From positions 45,604,653 to 45,668,652 of the forward strand of contig NC_088866.1 in assembly GCF_032884065.1 (NCBI RefSeq): a stretch of 64,000 nucleotides of DNA, written 5' to 3'. The notes beneath the pieces were generated by a model. The model made no database searches, was not told the origin of the DNA, and saw only the letters and a program-made list of their open reading frames with translations. Each line of letters opens with the position of its first letter. Position 1 is the stretch's first letter. Both the position numbers and the translations under genes were made by a program. Source of the DNA: Artemia franciscana. Taxonomy: Eukaryota > Arthropoda > Branchiopoda > Anostraca > Artemiidae. Below, piece by piece: positions 1 through 11,400 of this stretch.

Positions 1-579
1 CATAATAACTATGTCTTTGGGGATGACTTACTCCCCCACAGTTCCTGGGGGAGGGGCTGCAAGTTACAAACTTCGACCAGTGTTTACATGTAATAATGGT
101 TTTTGGGAAGTGTACAGACGTTTTCAGGGGGATTTTTTTGGTTTTGGGGGTAGGGTTGGGGGAGGGGGCTATGTGGGAGGATCTTTCCTTGGAGAAATAT
201 GTCATGGGGGAAGAAAAATTCAATGAAAAGGGCGCAGGGCGCAGGACGAATCTGGTCACGTTAGAAAAAAAACGTCAAATTCAGAGCTTAATGTACAATG
301 CTGGGTGTTCGGAACCTCTCTATTATGGAGTATAATTTGAAAATAACACAACTATACGAGCGATAAAACCTATATACCACAACCATAACTCAACTAACGA
401 AAGAACTGCTAAGAGATAAACACAACTGTAAAGCGAAAACAGGTGAAAACTAACGGGAAAATAAACGAACTAAGAGGTGGAAGGGGCCCAGAGAAAAAAT
501 ACAATCGTTTTCCAATTTCGAGCCTAACTTCCGCCAAGGAGTAATAATGTCAGAAGCCCGGAAATACCGAACTATTTTC
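1..579 (-). repeat. Truncated copy of the same repeat family, and flank
   Basis: Bases 1-240 repeat the segment at 1168-1400 (ATAACTATGTCTTTGGGGAT to TCAATGAAAAGG). Bases 240-579 have no gene or recognised repeat. Confidence 0.6.
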
Positions 580-2150
580 TTTTCAAACAGTTCGTGGTAA
601 CGAACTGTAGTAAGGAGCGACCCGGCTCAACAGTAGACGAAACTCTAAAAAACGGAATTTTGATGCTAAAATATACATCAAAAGAATCAGAGTTTTATGC
701 TGATTTCAAATATGTACGTTTCATCAAATTTAGTCTTTGTCATCAAAAGTTACGAGCCTGAGAAAATTTGCCTTATTTTAGAAATAGGGGGAAACACCCC
801 CTAAAAGTCACAGAATCTTAACGAAAATCACAAAATGACATTCGGCGTATCAGAGAACCCTGTAGTAAAATTTACAAGCTCCTATCTACATAAATGTGGA
901 ATTTTGTATTTTTTCCAGAAGACAAATCACGGGTGCGTGTTTATTTGTTTGTTTGTTGTTTTTTTTTCCCCAGGGGTCATCGTATCGACCAAGTGGTCCT
1001 AGAGTATCGCAAGAGGGCTCATTCTGACGGAAATGAAAAGTTGTAGTCGCCTTTTTAAGTGACCAAAAAATTGGAGGGCACCTAGGCCCCCTCCCACGCT
1101 CATTTTTCTCCAAAGTCAACAGATCAAAAATTTTGAGATAGCCATTTTGTTCCGCATAGTCAAAAACCATAATAACTATGTCTTTGGGAATGACTTAATC
1201 CCCCAAAGTCCCTGGGGGAGGGACTGCAAGTTACAAACTTCGACCAGTGTTTACATATAATAATGGTTATTGGGAAGTGTACAGTCGGTTTCAGGGAATT
1301 TTTTTTTGGTTTTGGGGTGGGGTTAAGGGGAGGGGGCTATGTGGGAGGATCTTTCCATGGAGAAATATGTCATGGGGGAACAGAAATTCAATGAAAAGGA
1401 CGCAGAAATTTCTAAAATTACTATAAAAAAAATGAAAAAATAAACATGGAAATTTTTTTTAATTGAAAGTAAAGAGTAGCATTGAAACATAAAACGAACA
1501 GAAATTATTACGCATATGAGGGGTTCTAAAAATACTTTAGCATAAAGAGCGAGGTATTTAGGAGGAGATAAATACCTCGCTCTTTATGCTATAGTATTTT
1601 TAGTAATTTCAACTATTTATTCTACGGCCTTTCTGATTCAGGGGTAATTCTTAAAGAATTGGGATAAAACTTACGATTTAGTGTAAAGAACGAGGTATTA
1701 ACGAGGGTACAAACCCTCTCATATACATAATAAAAATTAAAGAATATAAAAGTTTGTTACGTAAGATAATTCTTAAGTTACATATATTTTTTGCTAATAG
1801 AAAAATTCGTTAAAAATAAAAATTTATAGTTGCCTTTTTATTTAACCGAAAAATTGCATGGCAACTAGGACTCCTTTCCCATCCCTTATTTCTCAAAATC
1901 GTCTGATCAAAACTAAGAGAAAGCCATTTAGCCAAAAAAGGAATTAATATGCAAATTTCATTTTAATAATTTATGTGTGGAGAGCCAAAATCAAACATGC
2001 ATTAATTCAAAAACGTTTAGAAATTACATAAAAAAACTAGTTTTTTTAACTGAAAGTAAGGAGCGACATTAAAACTTAAAACGAACAGAAATTACTCCGT
2101 ATATGAAATGGGTTGTCCCCTCCGCAATCCCTCGCTCTTTACGCCAAAGT
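580..2150 (-). repeat. Interspersed repeat family, minus-strand copy
   Basis: This copy matches 6930-8340 in reverse complement. Landmarks: a CAGTTCGT-GGTA-ACGAACTG hairpin at 588-607, GGCACCTAGGCCCCCTCCCA near 1077, CATAATAACTATGTCTTTGG near 1168, and the palindrome at 1525-1610 (ATAAAGAGCGAGGTATTTA). No coding sequence seen. The class is unknown. Shorter copies recur across the window. Confidence 0.75.
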
Positions 2151-2215
2151 TTGACTCTTCGCAACAATTCTGCTTTTTAATACAATTAAAAGCTTTAGCG
2201 TAAAGAGCGAGGGAT
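2036..2215. mobile_element. MITE-like hairpin, truncated copy
   Basis: The left arm matches 6669-6783 almost exactly. The right arm is cut after TTAGCGTAAAGAGCGAGGGAT. Confidence 0.75.
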
Positions 2216-3202
2216 GTAATGTTGGATTATGTAATCCAACTAAGGCCGGAAACATGTTGAAATGACATGCTACTTTTGTAGTGAGCCAAAAAGTTCTTTC
2301 GTTACCGGAGAAATAATCTGCTAAATATTGTAAATCGATAAAACAGTGTTAAATCAAGAAAAGACCTAGAGGATAGGCAAGGGGTAAAAGCTGTCCTTCC
2401 CCTTAGAAGATTAAAAATTTATAAACCGCAACATAAAAATAATATTGTGCTGATCTAACAAATACTCCCCCCCCATGGAGGGGGGTTCTGCTTGAAATAA
2501 AGTTTCCCTTGCAGCTACAAACGCCAGAGTACTAACCGGTTATTTTTTTGGGCGAACCAAAAAAATTATTTTGACACCTGATAATTAATCTTCTAATAGT
2601 TTGGTAACCAAAACAGTACTTACTGAACATGGGACTCGTGGGGGGGGGGTATGATCACTTCCCCCTTGAGGGACAAAAAATAAAATTATGAGGAACAAGC
2701 CGATAGTATTCTTAAGCAAAGCCCCCCCTCTCCTCCGGCATACGAATATTTTTTAAGCTAGCCTGCAACATAGAAAAAAAAATAGATAGTTAACCTAGAT
2801 AAAACTCATCAGTAGTGAGTTTTACTGCTGATGATGGACACTGTATATGTGTTCGAAATATCCAGTTAAAAAATTTTATATTTGTTTCACTGTCAGTTAA
2901 AAAGTTTCGTCCCTATTTTGAACTATTATATTTTCGTAACAGTTAACCTTGCTAGTGTGCGGAATATCTTACATGTGAAGAATATTTTGGTTTCATAAAG
3001 ATGATATTCTTCTACAAAAGTAAACTTGCTGTCGTTTCGTAGTCAAATAAAATTACGTATTCGAATCTGGTGAAAAACTAAAATGTAAAATGTGTCTGGA
3101 TTTATGGTAGTTCCGTGTATTTGGCTTTCATTATTGGGTGTTTTAACTTGGGAAAATTGTAGTGAAATTTGTTTTCCAATATATTGGAGAATAATTATAT
3201 AT

Positions 3203-3204
<2 letters not shown>
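2216..3204. other. Intronic or intergenic sequence, no gene seen
   Basis: AT-rich with short C and G runs. Nothing recognised on either strand. Confidence 0.6.
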
Positions 3205-3264
<60 letters not shown>

Positions 3265-3292
3265 AATATACATATATATATACACATGCATA

Positions 3293-3381
<89 letters not shown>
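3205..3381. repeat. (TA)n microsatellite
   Basis: Two long TA runs split by a short ACATAAATACAT region. Open frames of alternating Ile and Tyr here are artefacts. Confidence 0.95.
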
Positions 3382-3382
<1 letters not shown>

Positions 3383-4650
3383 GCACTAAAAGTTTACTAA
3401 AAACTTGAAATAATAATTTGTTTGTTTGTTACATTTTCAATACTATATTTCATTACTTGAAACTGATTGTAGTTCAAAATTGTTTGCATTTTGGTGCTTT
3501 GACATTTCTTCTTATATTAGCGAATATAAAATGATAAGTTTAAGGTATGTAAACACAAATGTGGCACCAAGTAGTACTCTACTGGGGTTAGACCCAAAAC
3601 GCCTTCAATAAGACTTTAAGGGCAGAGTTACTACTTAAAATAATTTACCAAAGAAGTTTGTTGTTTTCCTTTGTTATGACTCCTTCGTTAATTTTGCGAA
3701 AACTTAGTGGAATTTATTCCAAAGATGTGTATATTATTTTTGATAAAAATTACTTATTTTTGCAGTAATGATGAAAATATGTACCTTTATTTTATATGGA
3801 TCAACTGAAGTATTTTCCAAGGTACTTGTGTGTGCTTGGCATGCTACCTAAATTTGCGTTTTTTCTACTTACTGGAAGCACAGATTTTGCTTTAAGTAAG
3901 GTTTTAAAATCTTCCAGCCAGCTGTTGTGTCGCCACTGCGCAATGAGCCACCGCTTGTCGCCATGGCATGACTACCAGTGATGAGCTGCCATTGAGTTGC
4001 CACTACAGGATGATTAGCAAACAACAGCAAGACAGCGTACAACTTAACTCCGCATAAATTTTAAAAGTTTCCAAATTTCAAATCTGAAAGCTAAAGAGTT
4101 TAGGTGTAAATCATCAAGATTGATGTATTCGGGGCATCTACCTTGACTGGTTGTCAAATCTCAATAAATGTGGTCAAAAATGAAAATTTATTTCTACGTT
4201 GTGGTTTATTTCAGGTCCGATTACAGCCCAACCTTTTTAGGGGGAGGGGTCAAATATTAGGAGAAATACCCATGTTATCAAAATATCGTGGTATCATTCA
4301 CAAGGTGAGAATGATAACAAAACATTGATGACATCTAAAAAAATGTGTATATTCTACCCTACTCTAAATAGAGTGTAAGTACTTGATTGATTTTGATTGC
4401 TTTTAAACCTTAATCTTGGTATGATCCAATAATGAACTGGAGGATTTGAAACACCTATGTAGCTTAACTGAATACATTCCTTAACTGCCAAAAAATGTTA
4501 CGAACTACATTTAAAATCGTTACTTGGCTTCTTAAAAAAGAGAAAAAAACTTATCAATGTTACCTAAAATCTGGCAACTTGCAGCAGTGTTGCATGAGCA
4601 AACAAAAGAAAAGAAGAAACCAAATTTCGTTTTTTAGACTAAGTGCTCAG
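3382..4650. other. Sequence upstream of the first visible MePCE exon
   Basis: Several short open frames, none with family features. The frame that runs into exon 4651 from 4495 lacks MePCE character before the acceptor. Confidence 0.5.
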
Positions 4651-4839
4651 GTAACTCCAGATTCAAGCCCATTCGCTACTCCTGCCCACCACAGAGAAGT
4701 TGAAGTTTATATACCTGCTAATGTACACGATCCTTTGAACTTGAACCCTTTGCTGGAACAAGAAGAGGAAGTTACTGCTCCACCTGGACGACTTCGGAGT
4801 CAGTCGGATGGTGCTGCTACATTACCAGCCTCAACTGTG
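4651..4839 (+). CDS. MePCE-like gene, N-terminal-region exon
   Basis: Sixty-three codons starting VTPDSSPF and containing VEVYIPANVHDPLNLNPLL, which matches the conserved stretch of MePCE/Bin3 proteins N-terminal to the methyltransferase domain (a TPKSSP-like motif, then an I-P-x-x-I-x-DPLNL motif). The acceptor is chosen as CTCAG|GTAACT at 4650/4651, because the family reads LNA then VTPxSSP at this point. An alternative acceptor, TTTTTTAG at 4637, would add about four residues in a different phase. The donor is GTG|GTGAGT at 4839/4840, phase 0. An open frame continues upstream to 4495 but looks intronic. This exon lies in the loop between two inverted copies of an interspersed repeat (580-2150 and 6930-8340). 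Confidence 0.8.
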
Positions 4840-5837
4840 GTGAGTATCAAATTATAACATGGGTAGCTTCAAGGCCGTATCCAGAAGGGGGTTTGAGCCC
4901 CCCCAGAAATATTTGTCCGGCTCTTAAAAACGTAACAAAATGAACATAAATAAATTTTGATGCGTTTATAAAGTTGTTTCTCCAGAAATAAGTAGTAATG
5001 TGCTGGCAAATGAAAAGCTCTCACAGATGTAGACCAATGAAATTAGGGCCGACTTTTTACCATACAATTACAAAAAGTAATCTTTCTCTTTGTCAAAGCC
5101 TTCTTTTCTTTTTAAGAAAGGTTGTAAAAGTTTTTGAAAGTGCCATTCGTCATACAACAGTATTATAAGTGGTTTGTTGAACGGGAAAAATGGTTTATTC
5201 GCCTATTTTAGTGTTTCATGTTCATTTCTATAAGCATTTCTTTCAGTGATTTCATCTTCTGTAGGTTTTTTCGTAATCTAATCTTATTTAAGCTTATTTT
5301 TACTTCAAATGTTCCAATAGTAAATTTATAATAAGCTCAAGTTTAACATTAGCAAGAACGTATTCAGGATTTTGTTTTGGGGGGAGGGTTCACAAAAATA
5401 AAACTTAAAAAATGTATTAAAAAAATTTATATTCATTTTGGTTTGTCTTTACGAGTCTTACAAATATTTCGGGAGAGGGGGGTGATTCAAACCCCTTACC
5501 CCCTCCCCTGGATATGGCCTTTACTATTAGCGTAAATGTACTCCATCTTGGTGGGGATAGTTCCGAGTTTAGGTTCGTTTTGTTCAACTCAACCCAGCTC
5601 TAATTTTAGCCGAGTCTTAGCTTAATTGCCTTCTGGTTAATGATTTCTAGAGTCAATATTGGATCAATACATCCTTAGTTGTTGAAACTAAGCTTGAAAC
5701 CAGCACTGTCCTTCTAGGACCTCTTCGGATTGACAGATCTGTTTCTATCGACCTCTGTTTTTGAATTAGTCAACCATGGATGCTTCAATGGTCCACTGTA
5801 AAAGACTGCCTTTATTGTAAATTAAATTTAAAGAAAA

Positions 5838-6060
5838 AGCTTTTTTTCAACTGAAAGTAATGAGCAACATTAAAACGAACATAAATTATTCTGTTTATGG
5901 GAGGGACTCCTCCTCAGTCCCTCACTCTTTACGTTAGTCTGTGACAAAAAGTCAAACTTTAGCGTAAAGAGCGAGAGATTGAGGAGAAGGCAGCCCTTTT
6001 CATTTACGGAATGATTCCTTTTCGTTTTGAGCGGTTATATCGCTCCTTACTTTATATCAA
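5838..6060. mobile_element. MITE-like hairpin, diverged copy
   Basis: Same layout as 6669-6932, with CCTCACTCTTTACGTTAG and its partner TTAGCGTAAAGAGCGAGAGAT around a short loop. Confidence 0.65.
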
Positions 6061-6354
6061 AAAACTTGTGTTTTGTTTTAACTTCCTATCGTTTTTAAAT
6101 CTTGCCGGGAAATCCCCCTCCCCCTCTGCGGTGTATTTCCCCCGGAAACCTTCCTCCTCACAGACATTTCCCCTCGGAAAATCCCCTCTCAAAGATTCCC
6201 TGTATTTTTCCAATAGCAATGGGTAAATTGCAAATGGGTAATCCCAATAGCAAATGGGTAAATTGCATAACTTACATCTCCTTTCCCAGGGGCTGTTGGA
6301 GCAAGTCCTCCCCAGAAGCTATTAGCTATTGGATCTCCGCAACTATGCTAAACC

Positions 6355-6640
6355 AAATGGCTATCTGAAAATTGTGATTGGATGTTTTTGGGAGAAAACT
6401 GGATATGGGGGAGCTAGTTTCCTCCAATCTTTTGGTCACTAGAAAAGGACACTAGATCTTTTTATATCTGTTCAAATTAGCCCTCTCTCGATCTTCTAGG
6501 ACCATTGGTTCGCCAGTATCTCCCTTGGAAAGAAACATACATCTGTGATCTTTCTTCTCGAATTTTGTTCTATAAAGTTCCACATTTTTGCAGATTAGAG
6601 CTTGAAACCTCTATAGGAAAGTTCTCTGATATGTTGAATC
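6355..6640 (+). repeat. Interspersed repeat family, fragment
   Basis: TGGCTATCTGAAAATTGTGA, CACTAGAAAAGGACACTAGA and TTTTTGCAGATTAGAGCTTG match other copies in order. No gene. Confidence 0.5.
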
Positions 6641-6668
6641 TATTGGAGTGATTAAATAAAAAAAAACT

Positions 6669-6932
6669 AGTTTTTTTTTACTGAAAGTAAGGAGCGACAT
6701 TAAAACTTAAAACGAACAGAAATAACTCCGTATATGAAATGGGTTGTCCCCTCTGCAATCCCTCGCTCTTTACGCTAAAGTTTTTAATTGTTTTAAAAAG
6801 TAGAATTGTGGCAGAGTCAAACTTTAGCGTAAAGAGCGAGGGATTGCGGAAGGGACAACCCATTTTATATACGGAGTAATTTCTGTTCGTTTTAAGTTTT
6901 AATGTCGCTCCTTACTTTCAGTTAAAAAAAAC
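6669..6932. mobile_element. MITE-like element, almost perfect hairpin
   Basis: Two arms of about 110 bases (from TTTTTTTTACTGAAAGTAAG to CTTTACGCTAAAGTTT, and its complement) surround a ~40-base loop. The arms carry the TTAGCGTAAAGAGCGAGGGAT and GGAGCGACATTAAAACTTAA motifs seen elsewhere. No coding sequence. Confidence 0.85.
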
Positions 6933-8340
6933 TAATTTTTTTAATTTAATTTCTGAACGTTTTTGAATTGATGCATGTTTGATTTTGGCTCTCCGTACAT
7001 GAATTATTAAAATAAAATTTGCATAATAATAATTTTTTTGGCTAAATGGCTTTCTCTTAGTTTTGATAAGAATATTTTGAGAAATAAGGGGTGGAGAAGG
7101 AGTCCTAGTTGCCCTCCAATTTTTCGGTTACTTAAAAAGGCAACTAGAACTTTTAATTTTTAACGAACGTTTTTATTAGTAAAAAATATACGTAACTTAA
7201 GAATTAACTTACGTAACAAACTTTTATATTCTTATATTTTTGATTATATATATGAGGGGGTTTGTCCCCTCGTTAATACCTCGCTCTTCACACTAAATCT
7301 TAAGTTTTGTCCCAATTCTTTAAGAATGACCCCTGAATCAGAAAGGCCGTAGAATAAATAGTTGAAATTACTAAAAATACTTAAGCATAAAGAGCGAAGT
7401 ATTTATCTCCTCCTAAATACCTCGCTCTTTATGCTAAAGTATTTTTAGAACCCCTCATATGCGTAATAATCTCTGTTCGTTTTAAGTTTTAATGCTAATC
7501 CTTACTTTCAATTGAAAAAACTTTTTCATGTTTATATTTTCATTGTTTTTTTTTAATAGTAATGCTAGAAAGTCCTGCGCCCTTTTCATTGAATTTCTCT
7601 TTCCCCATGAAATATTCCTCCAAGGAAAGATCCTCCCACATAGCCCCCTCCCCTCAACTTCACACCCAAACCAAAAAAATCCCCCTGAAAACGTCGGTAC
7701 ACTTCCCAATAACCATTACTGTATGTAAACATTGGTCAAAGTTTGTAACTTGCAGCCCCTCCCCCAGGGACTGTGGGGGAGTAAGTCATCCCTAAAGACA
7801 TAGTTATTATGGTTTTGGACTATGCGGAATAAAATGGCTATCTCAACATTTTGATCTGTTCACTTTGGGAAAAAAATTAGCGTGGGAGGGGGCCTAGGTG
7901 CCCTACAGTTTTTTTGGTCACTTAAAAAAGGCACTAGAACTTTTCATTTCCGTTAGAACTCTTGCAACGCTCTAGGACAACTTAGTCGATACGATGACCC
8001 CTGGGAAAAAACAACAAAAAAACAACAAAAAAACAACAAACAAACAAATAAACACGCACCCATGATCTGTCTTCTGGCAAAAAATACGAAATTCCACATT
8101 TTTGTAGGTTGGACCTTGAAATTTTTTCTATAGGGTTCTCTGATACGTTGAATGCGATGGTGTGATTTTCGTTAAGATCCTATGACTTTTAGGGGGTCTT
8201 TCCCCCTATTTTCCAAAATAAGGCAAATTTTCTCAGGCTCGTAACTTTTAATGACAAAGACTAAATTTGATGAAACGTATATATTTAAAATCAGCATAAA
8301 ATTCCGATTCTTTTGATATATCTCTTAGCATCGAAGTTCC
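6930..8340 (+). repeat. Interspersed repeat family, plus-strand copy
   Basis: Inverted relative to 580-2150 and similarly long. It includes CTCCTCCTAAATACCTCGCT near 7410, GACATAGTTATTATGGTTTT near 7797, and the stretch with AAAAAAACAACAAAC near 8010. It is interrupted at about 8341 by the foldback arm and resumes after 10471 (GTTCGCTACCACGAACTG at 10506). No gene. Confidence 0.75.
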
Positions 8341-10471
8341 GTTTTTATGGCACTTGGTTTTAACCAAGTGACATGTAGTAATCGCAAATTCTGTCGGTCT
8401 GTCTGTCGGTCCCGGTTTTGCTACTTTAGGCACTTCCAGGTAAGCTAGGAGGATGGAATTTGGCAAGCGTATCAGGGACCGGACCACATTAAATTAGAGA
8501 TTGTCGTTTTCCCGATTTGACCATCTCGGGGGGGGGGGGGGAGTGGGGTGCCGGTTAATTCGGAAAAAATAGAAAAAATGAAGTATTTTCAACTTATGAG
8601 CGGGTGATGGGATCTTAATGAAATTTGATGTTTGGAATGATATTGTGTCTCAGAGCTCTTATTTTAAATCCCGACCGGATCTGGTGACATTGGGGGGGAG
8701 TTGGGAGGGGGAAACCTAAAACTTGGAAAACACTTAGAGTGGAGGGATCGGGATGAAACTTGGTGGGAAAAATAAACACAAGTCCTAGATACATGATTGA
8801 CATAAACGGAATGGATCTGCTCTCTTTGGGGTAGTTGGGGGGGGGTTATTTCTTAAAAATTAGAAAAAATGAGGTATTTTTAACTTACGAACGGGTGATC
8901 GGATCTCAATGAAATTATATATTTAGAAGGATATCGTGTCTCAGAGCTCTAATTTTAAACCCGATTGGATCTAGTGACATTGGGGGGGGGGTTGGGAGGG
9001 GGAAACCTAAAACTTGGAAAACACTAAGAGTGGAGGGATCGGGATGAAACTTGGTGGGAAAAATAAGCACAAGTCCTAGATACATGATTGACATAACCGG
9101 AACGGATCCGCTCTCTTTGGGGTAGTTGGGGGAGGGGTTCATTCTGAAAAATTAGAAAAAATGAAGTATTTTTAAATTGCGAAAGGGTGATCGGATCTCA
9201 ATGAAATTTGATGTTTAGAAGGATATCGTTTCTCAAAGCTCTTATTTTAAATCCTGACCGGATCTGGTGACATTGGGGGAAGTTTGGGGTGGGGGAACCT
9301 AAAATCATGGAAAACGCTTAGATTGGAGGGTTCGGGATGAAACTTGGTGGGAAAAATAAGCAGAAGTCTTACATACGTGATTTACATAATTGAAACGGAT
9401 CCGCTCTATTGGGGGGGGGGGTTTAATTCTGAAAAATAAGAAAAAAATGATGTATTTTTAACTTAAGAAGGAGTGATCAGATCTTCATGAAACTTCATAT
9501 TAAGAAGGACCTCGTAACTCAGATCTCTTATTTTAAATCTCAACCGGATCAAGCGTAATTGGGGGGGGGGCAGTTGGGGGGACCGGAAATATTAGAAAAT
9601 ACTTAAAGGACCGGATCTGCTCTCTTTGTTGGAATTGGGGGGGGGGGGTAATTTTGAAAAGTGAGGTATTTGTAACTTACGAAAGGGTGACCAGATCTTA
9701 ATGAAATTTGATATTTAGAAGGATCTTGACCTTTAAAGTTCTAATTTTAAATTCCGACCAGATCCTGTGACATTAGAGGGAGTTGGAGGGGGAAACCGGA
9801 ATTCTTGGAAAACGTGAAAATTGGGGTATTTTTATCTTACGAATAAATGATCGGATCTTAATGAAATTTGATTTTTAGAAGGAATTCATGTGTCAGAGGT
9901 CTTATTTCAAATCCCGACCAGATCTTTTGACATTGGGGGGAGTTGGAGGGGGAAATCCTGGAAAAACACTTGGTGTGGAGGAATTGGGATGAAGCTTGGT
10001 GGATAGAATAAACAAATGTCCTTGATACGTGATTGACAGAATTGTACTGGATTTGCTCTCTTTGGGGGATTTGTGGGGAGGGGTTCAGTGATTTTTTTCG
10101 AGTTTGGTGCTTCTGGACGTGCTAGGACGATGAAAATTGGTAGGCGTGTCAGGGAGCTGCACAATTTGACTTGATAAAGTCGTTTTCCCTGATTCGACGA
10201 TTTGGGGGGCTAAAGGGAGAGAAAAAATTAGGTATTTATAACTTACGAGTGGGAGATCGGATCTTAATGAATTTTGATATTTAGAAGGACATTGTGACTC
10301 AGAGCTCTTATTTTAAATCCTGACCGGCATTAAGCATCTTATTTTCCTTTTTAAATCAATCTATTGATTCATAGAATTTTGTTAGAGCTCATACCATATG
10401 ATCTCTTGGCTCTTAGCTCTTCTCGCCTCGTCACAAGTGCCATATGAGCTCTTAGCTCTTGTTTAGAGTTT
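8341..10471 (+). mobile_element. Single arm of the same foldback family
   Basis: It begins with the same terminal palindrome (GGCACTTGGTTTTAACCAAGTG) and GTCGGTCTGTCTGTCGGTCC, passes through about eight degenerate ~230-base units with G runs, and ends CATATGAGCTCTTAGCTCTTG, the inner end of the foldback arms. It is inserted in a copy of the interspersed repeat family, which resumes after about 10471. No gene is present, and open frames here are repeat artefacts. Confidence 0.75.
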
Positions 10472-10629
10472 CGTTTACTAGTAAGCCTGGTCGTTCCTTA
10501 CTACAGTTCGCTACCACGAACTGTTTGATTTACGTTAAGTTACTCGAGTTTTTGTGGATGTTTCTTCCCTTTTCCGAAGTTAGGCAATATTTCTTTGGCT
10601 CATAGTTTTTGATGGGTAACATTAAAAAT

Positions 10630-11400
10630 TTTCGGTTCACTGTTTTTGAAAGTGGGTGACCCCTCACCTTTGCTCGTGCCAAATATCCGAAACTAGTCTT
10701 TGACTCATGGAAGCCAAAACTGGCTGCAGCAATTTAAACAACAGTATGTTAAGAAGCATAAATCACGCAAATGGACAAATTGAAAAATGATGTGCTTTGG
10801 ATTGTTTCACGCGGTATCAATTCACGAGAATATAGGGGAGAGGATTAAAATGTACTTGTCAAAATCCAGGAGGGCAATTTTTTCGATAAAAACACCAAAA
10901 AGAGGCATTTTTTAAAATCTGGGGAACAACAGCTCCTCTATGCTACCTCCCTGCCCCCTCCTCTTCCTTCCATAATTGACGTTGCTGGTTTGCTCCGGAT
11001 ATTATACGTAAAAAAAGCATAACAAAGGCTTCCAATTCCCAATATTCTTGCGAGTGAGAAAGGAGAAAATATAAAATAAAGAAAACACTTTTTCGAATGC
11101 TGACGAATGGTCTGCGCCACACCCGTACGGATATCATGATTTGATGCCTTCGGCCAGGAATGTAATGGGTTGCTTGGGGGGAAATCATCATAAAATAGGA
11201 AAAAGGGGAGTGACGAAGCGATGAATTCAATTTTTTAATTGAATTTATTAAAAAAAAGAACAAACCAATATATAAATATTTAACAAAAGCCCGCATTATA
11301 CTTACAAAAACAACGAATAGTTGCTAATTTTAAGTTTTTGAAGCAAAAGCTAAGTTTTACAAAGGTTATCACTATTACTGTATCTTAAATTGTGCATACT
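10630..11400. other. Intron sequence, no gene seen
   Basis: The tail of the interspersed repeat fades out near 10630. Two minus-strand open frames (10938-11296) overlap each other, lack recognisable features and are not supported. Confidence 0.5.

Noticed and set aside
11-335. Gly-rich open frames at the window start
   Set aside because: They lie in the interspersed repeat, and equivalent frames appear at each copy.
3043-3386. Ile-Tyr repeat open frames here and at 41999-42622
   Set aside because: They are translations of (TA)n microsatellites.
4495-4650. Extra N-terminal residues joined to the MePCE exon at 4651
   Set aside because: A good acceptor precedes the conserved block and the upstream residues show no MePCE character, so this is treated as intron.
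8248-10164. Several minus-strand open frames with repeated LGLVFIFPTKFHPDPSTLSV-like text
   Set aside because: They are translations of the foldback family unit and recur wherever that unit does (also 30172, 33681).
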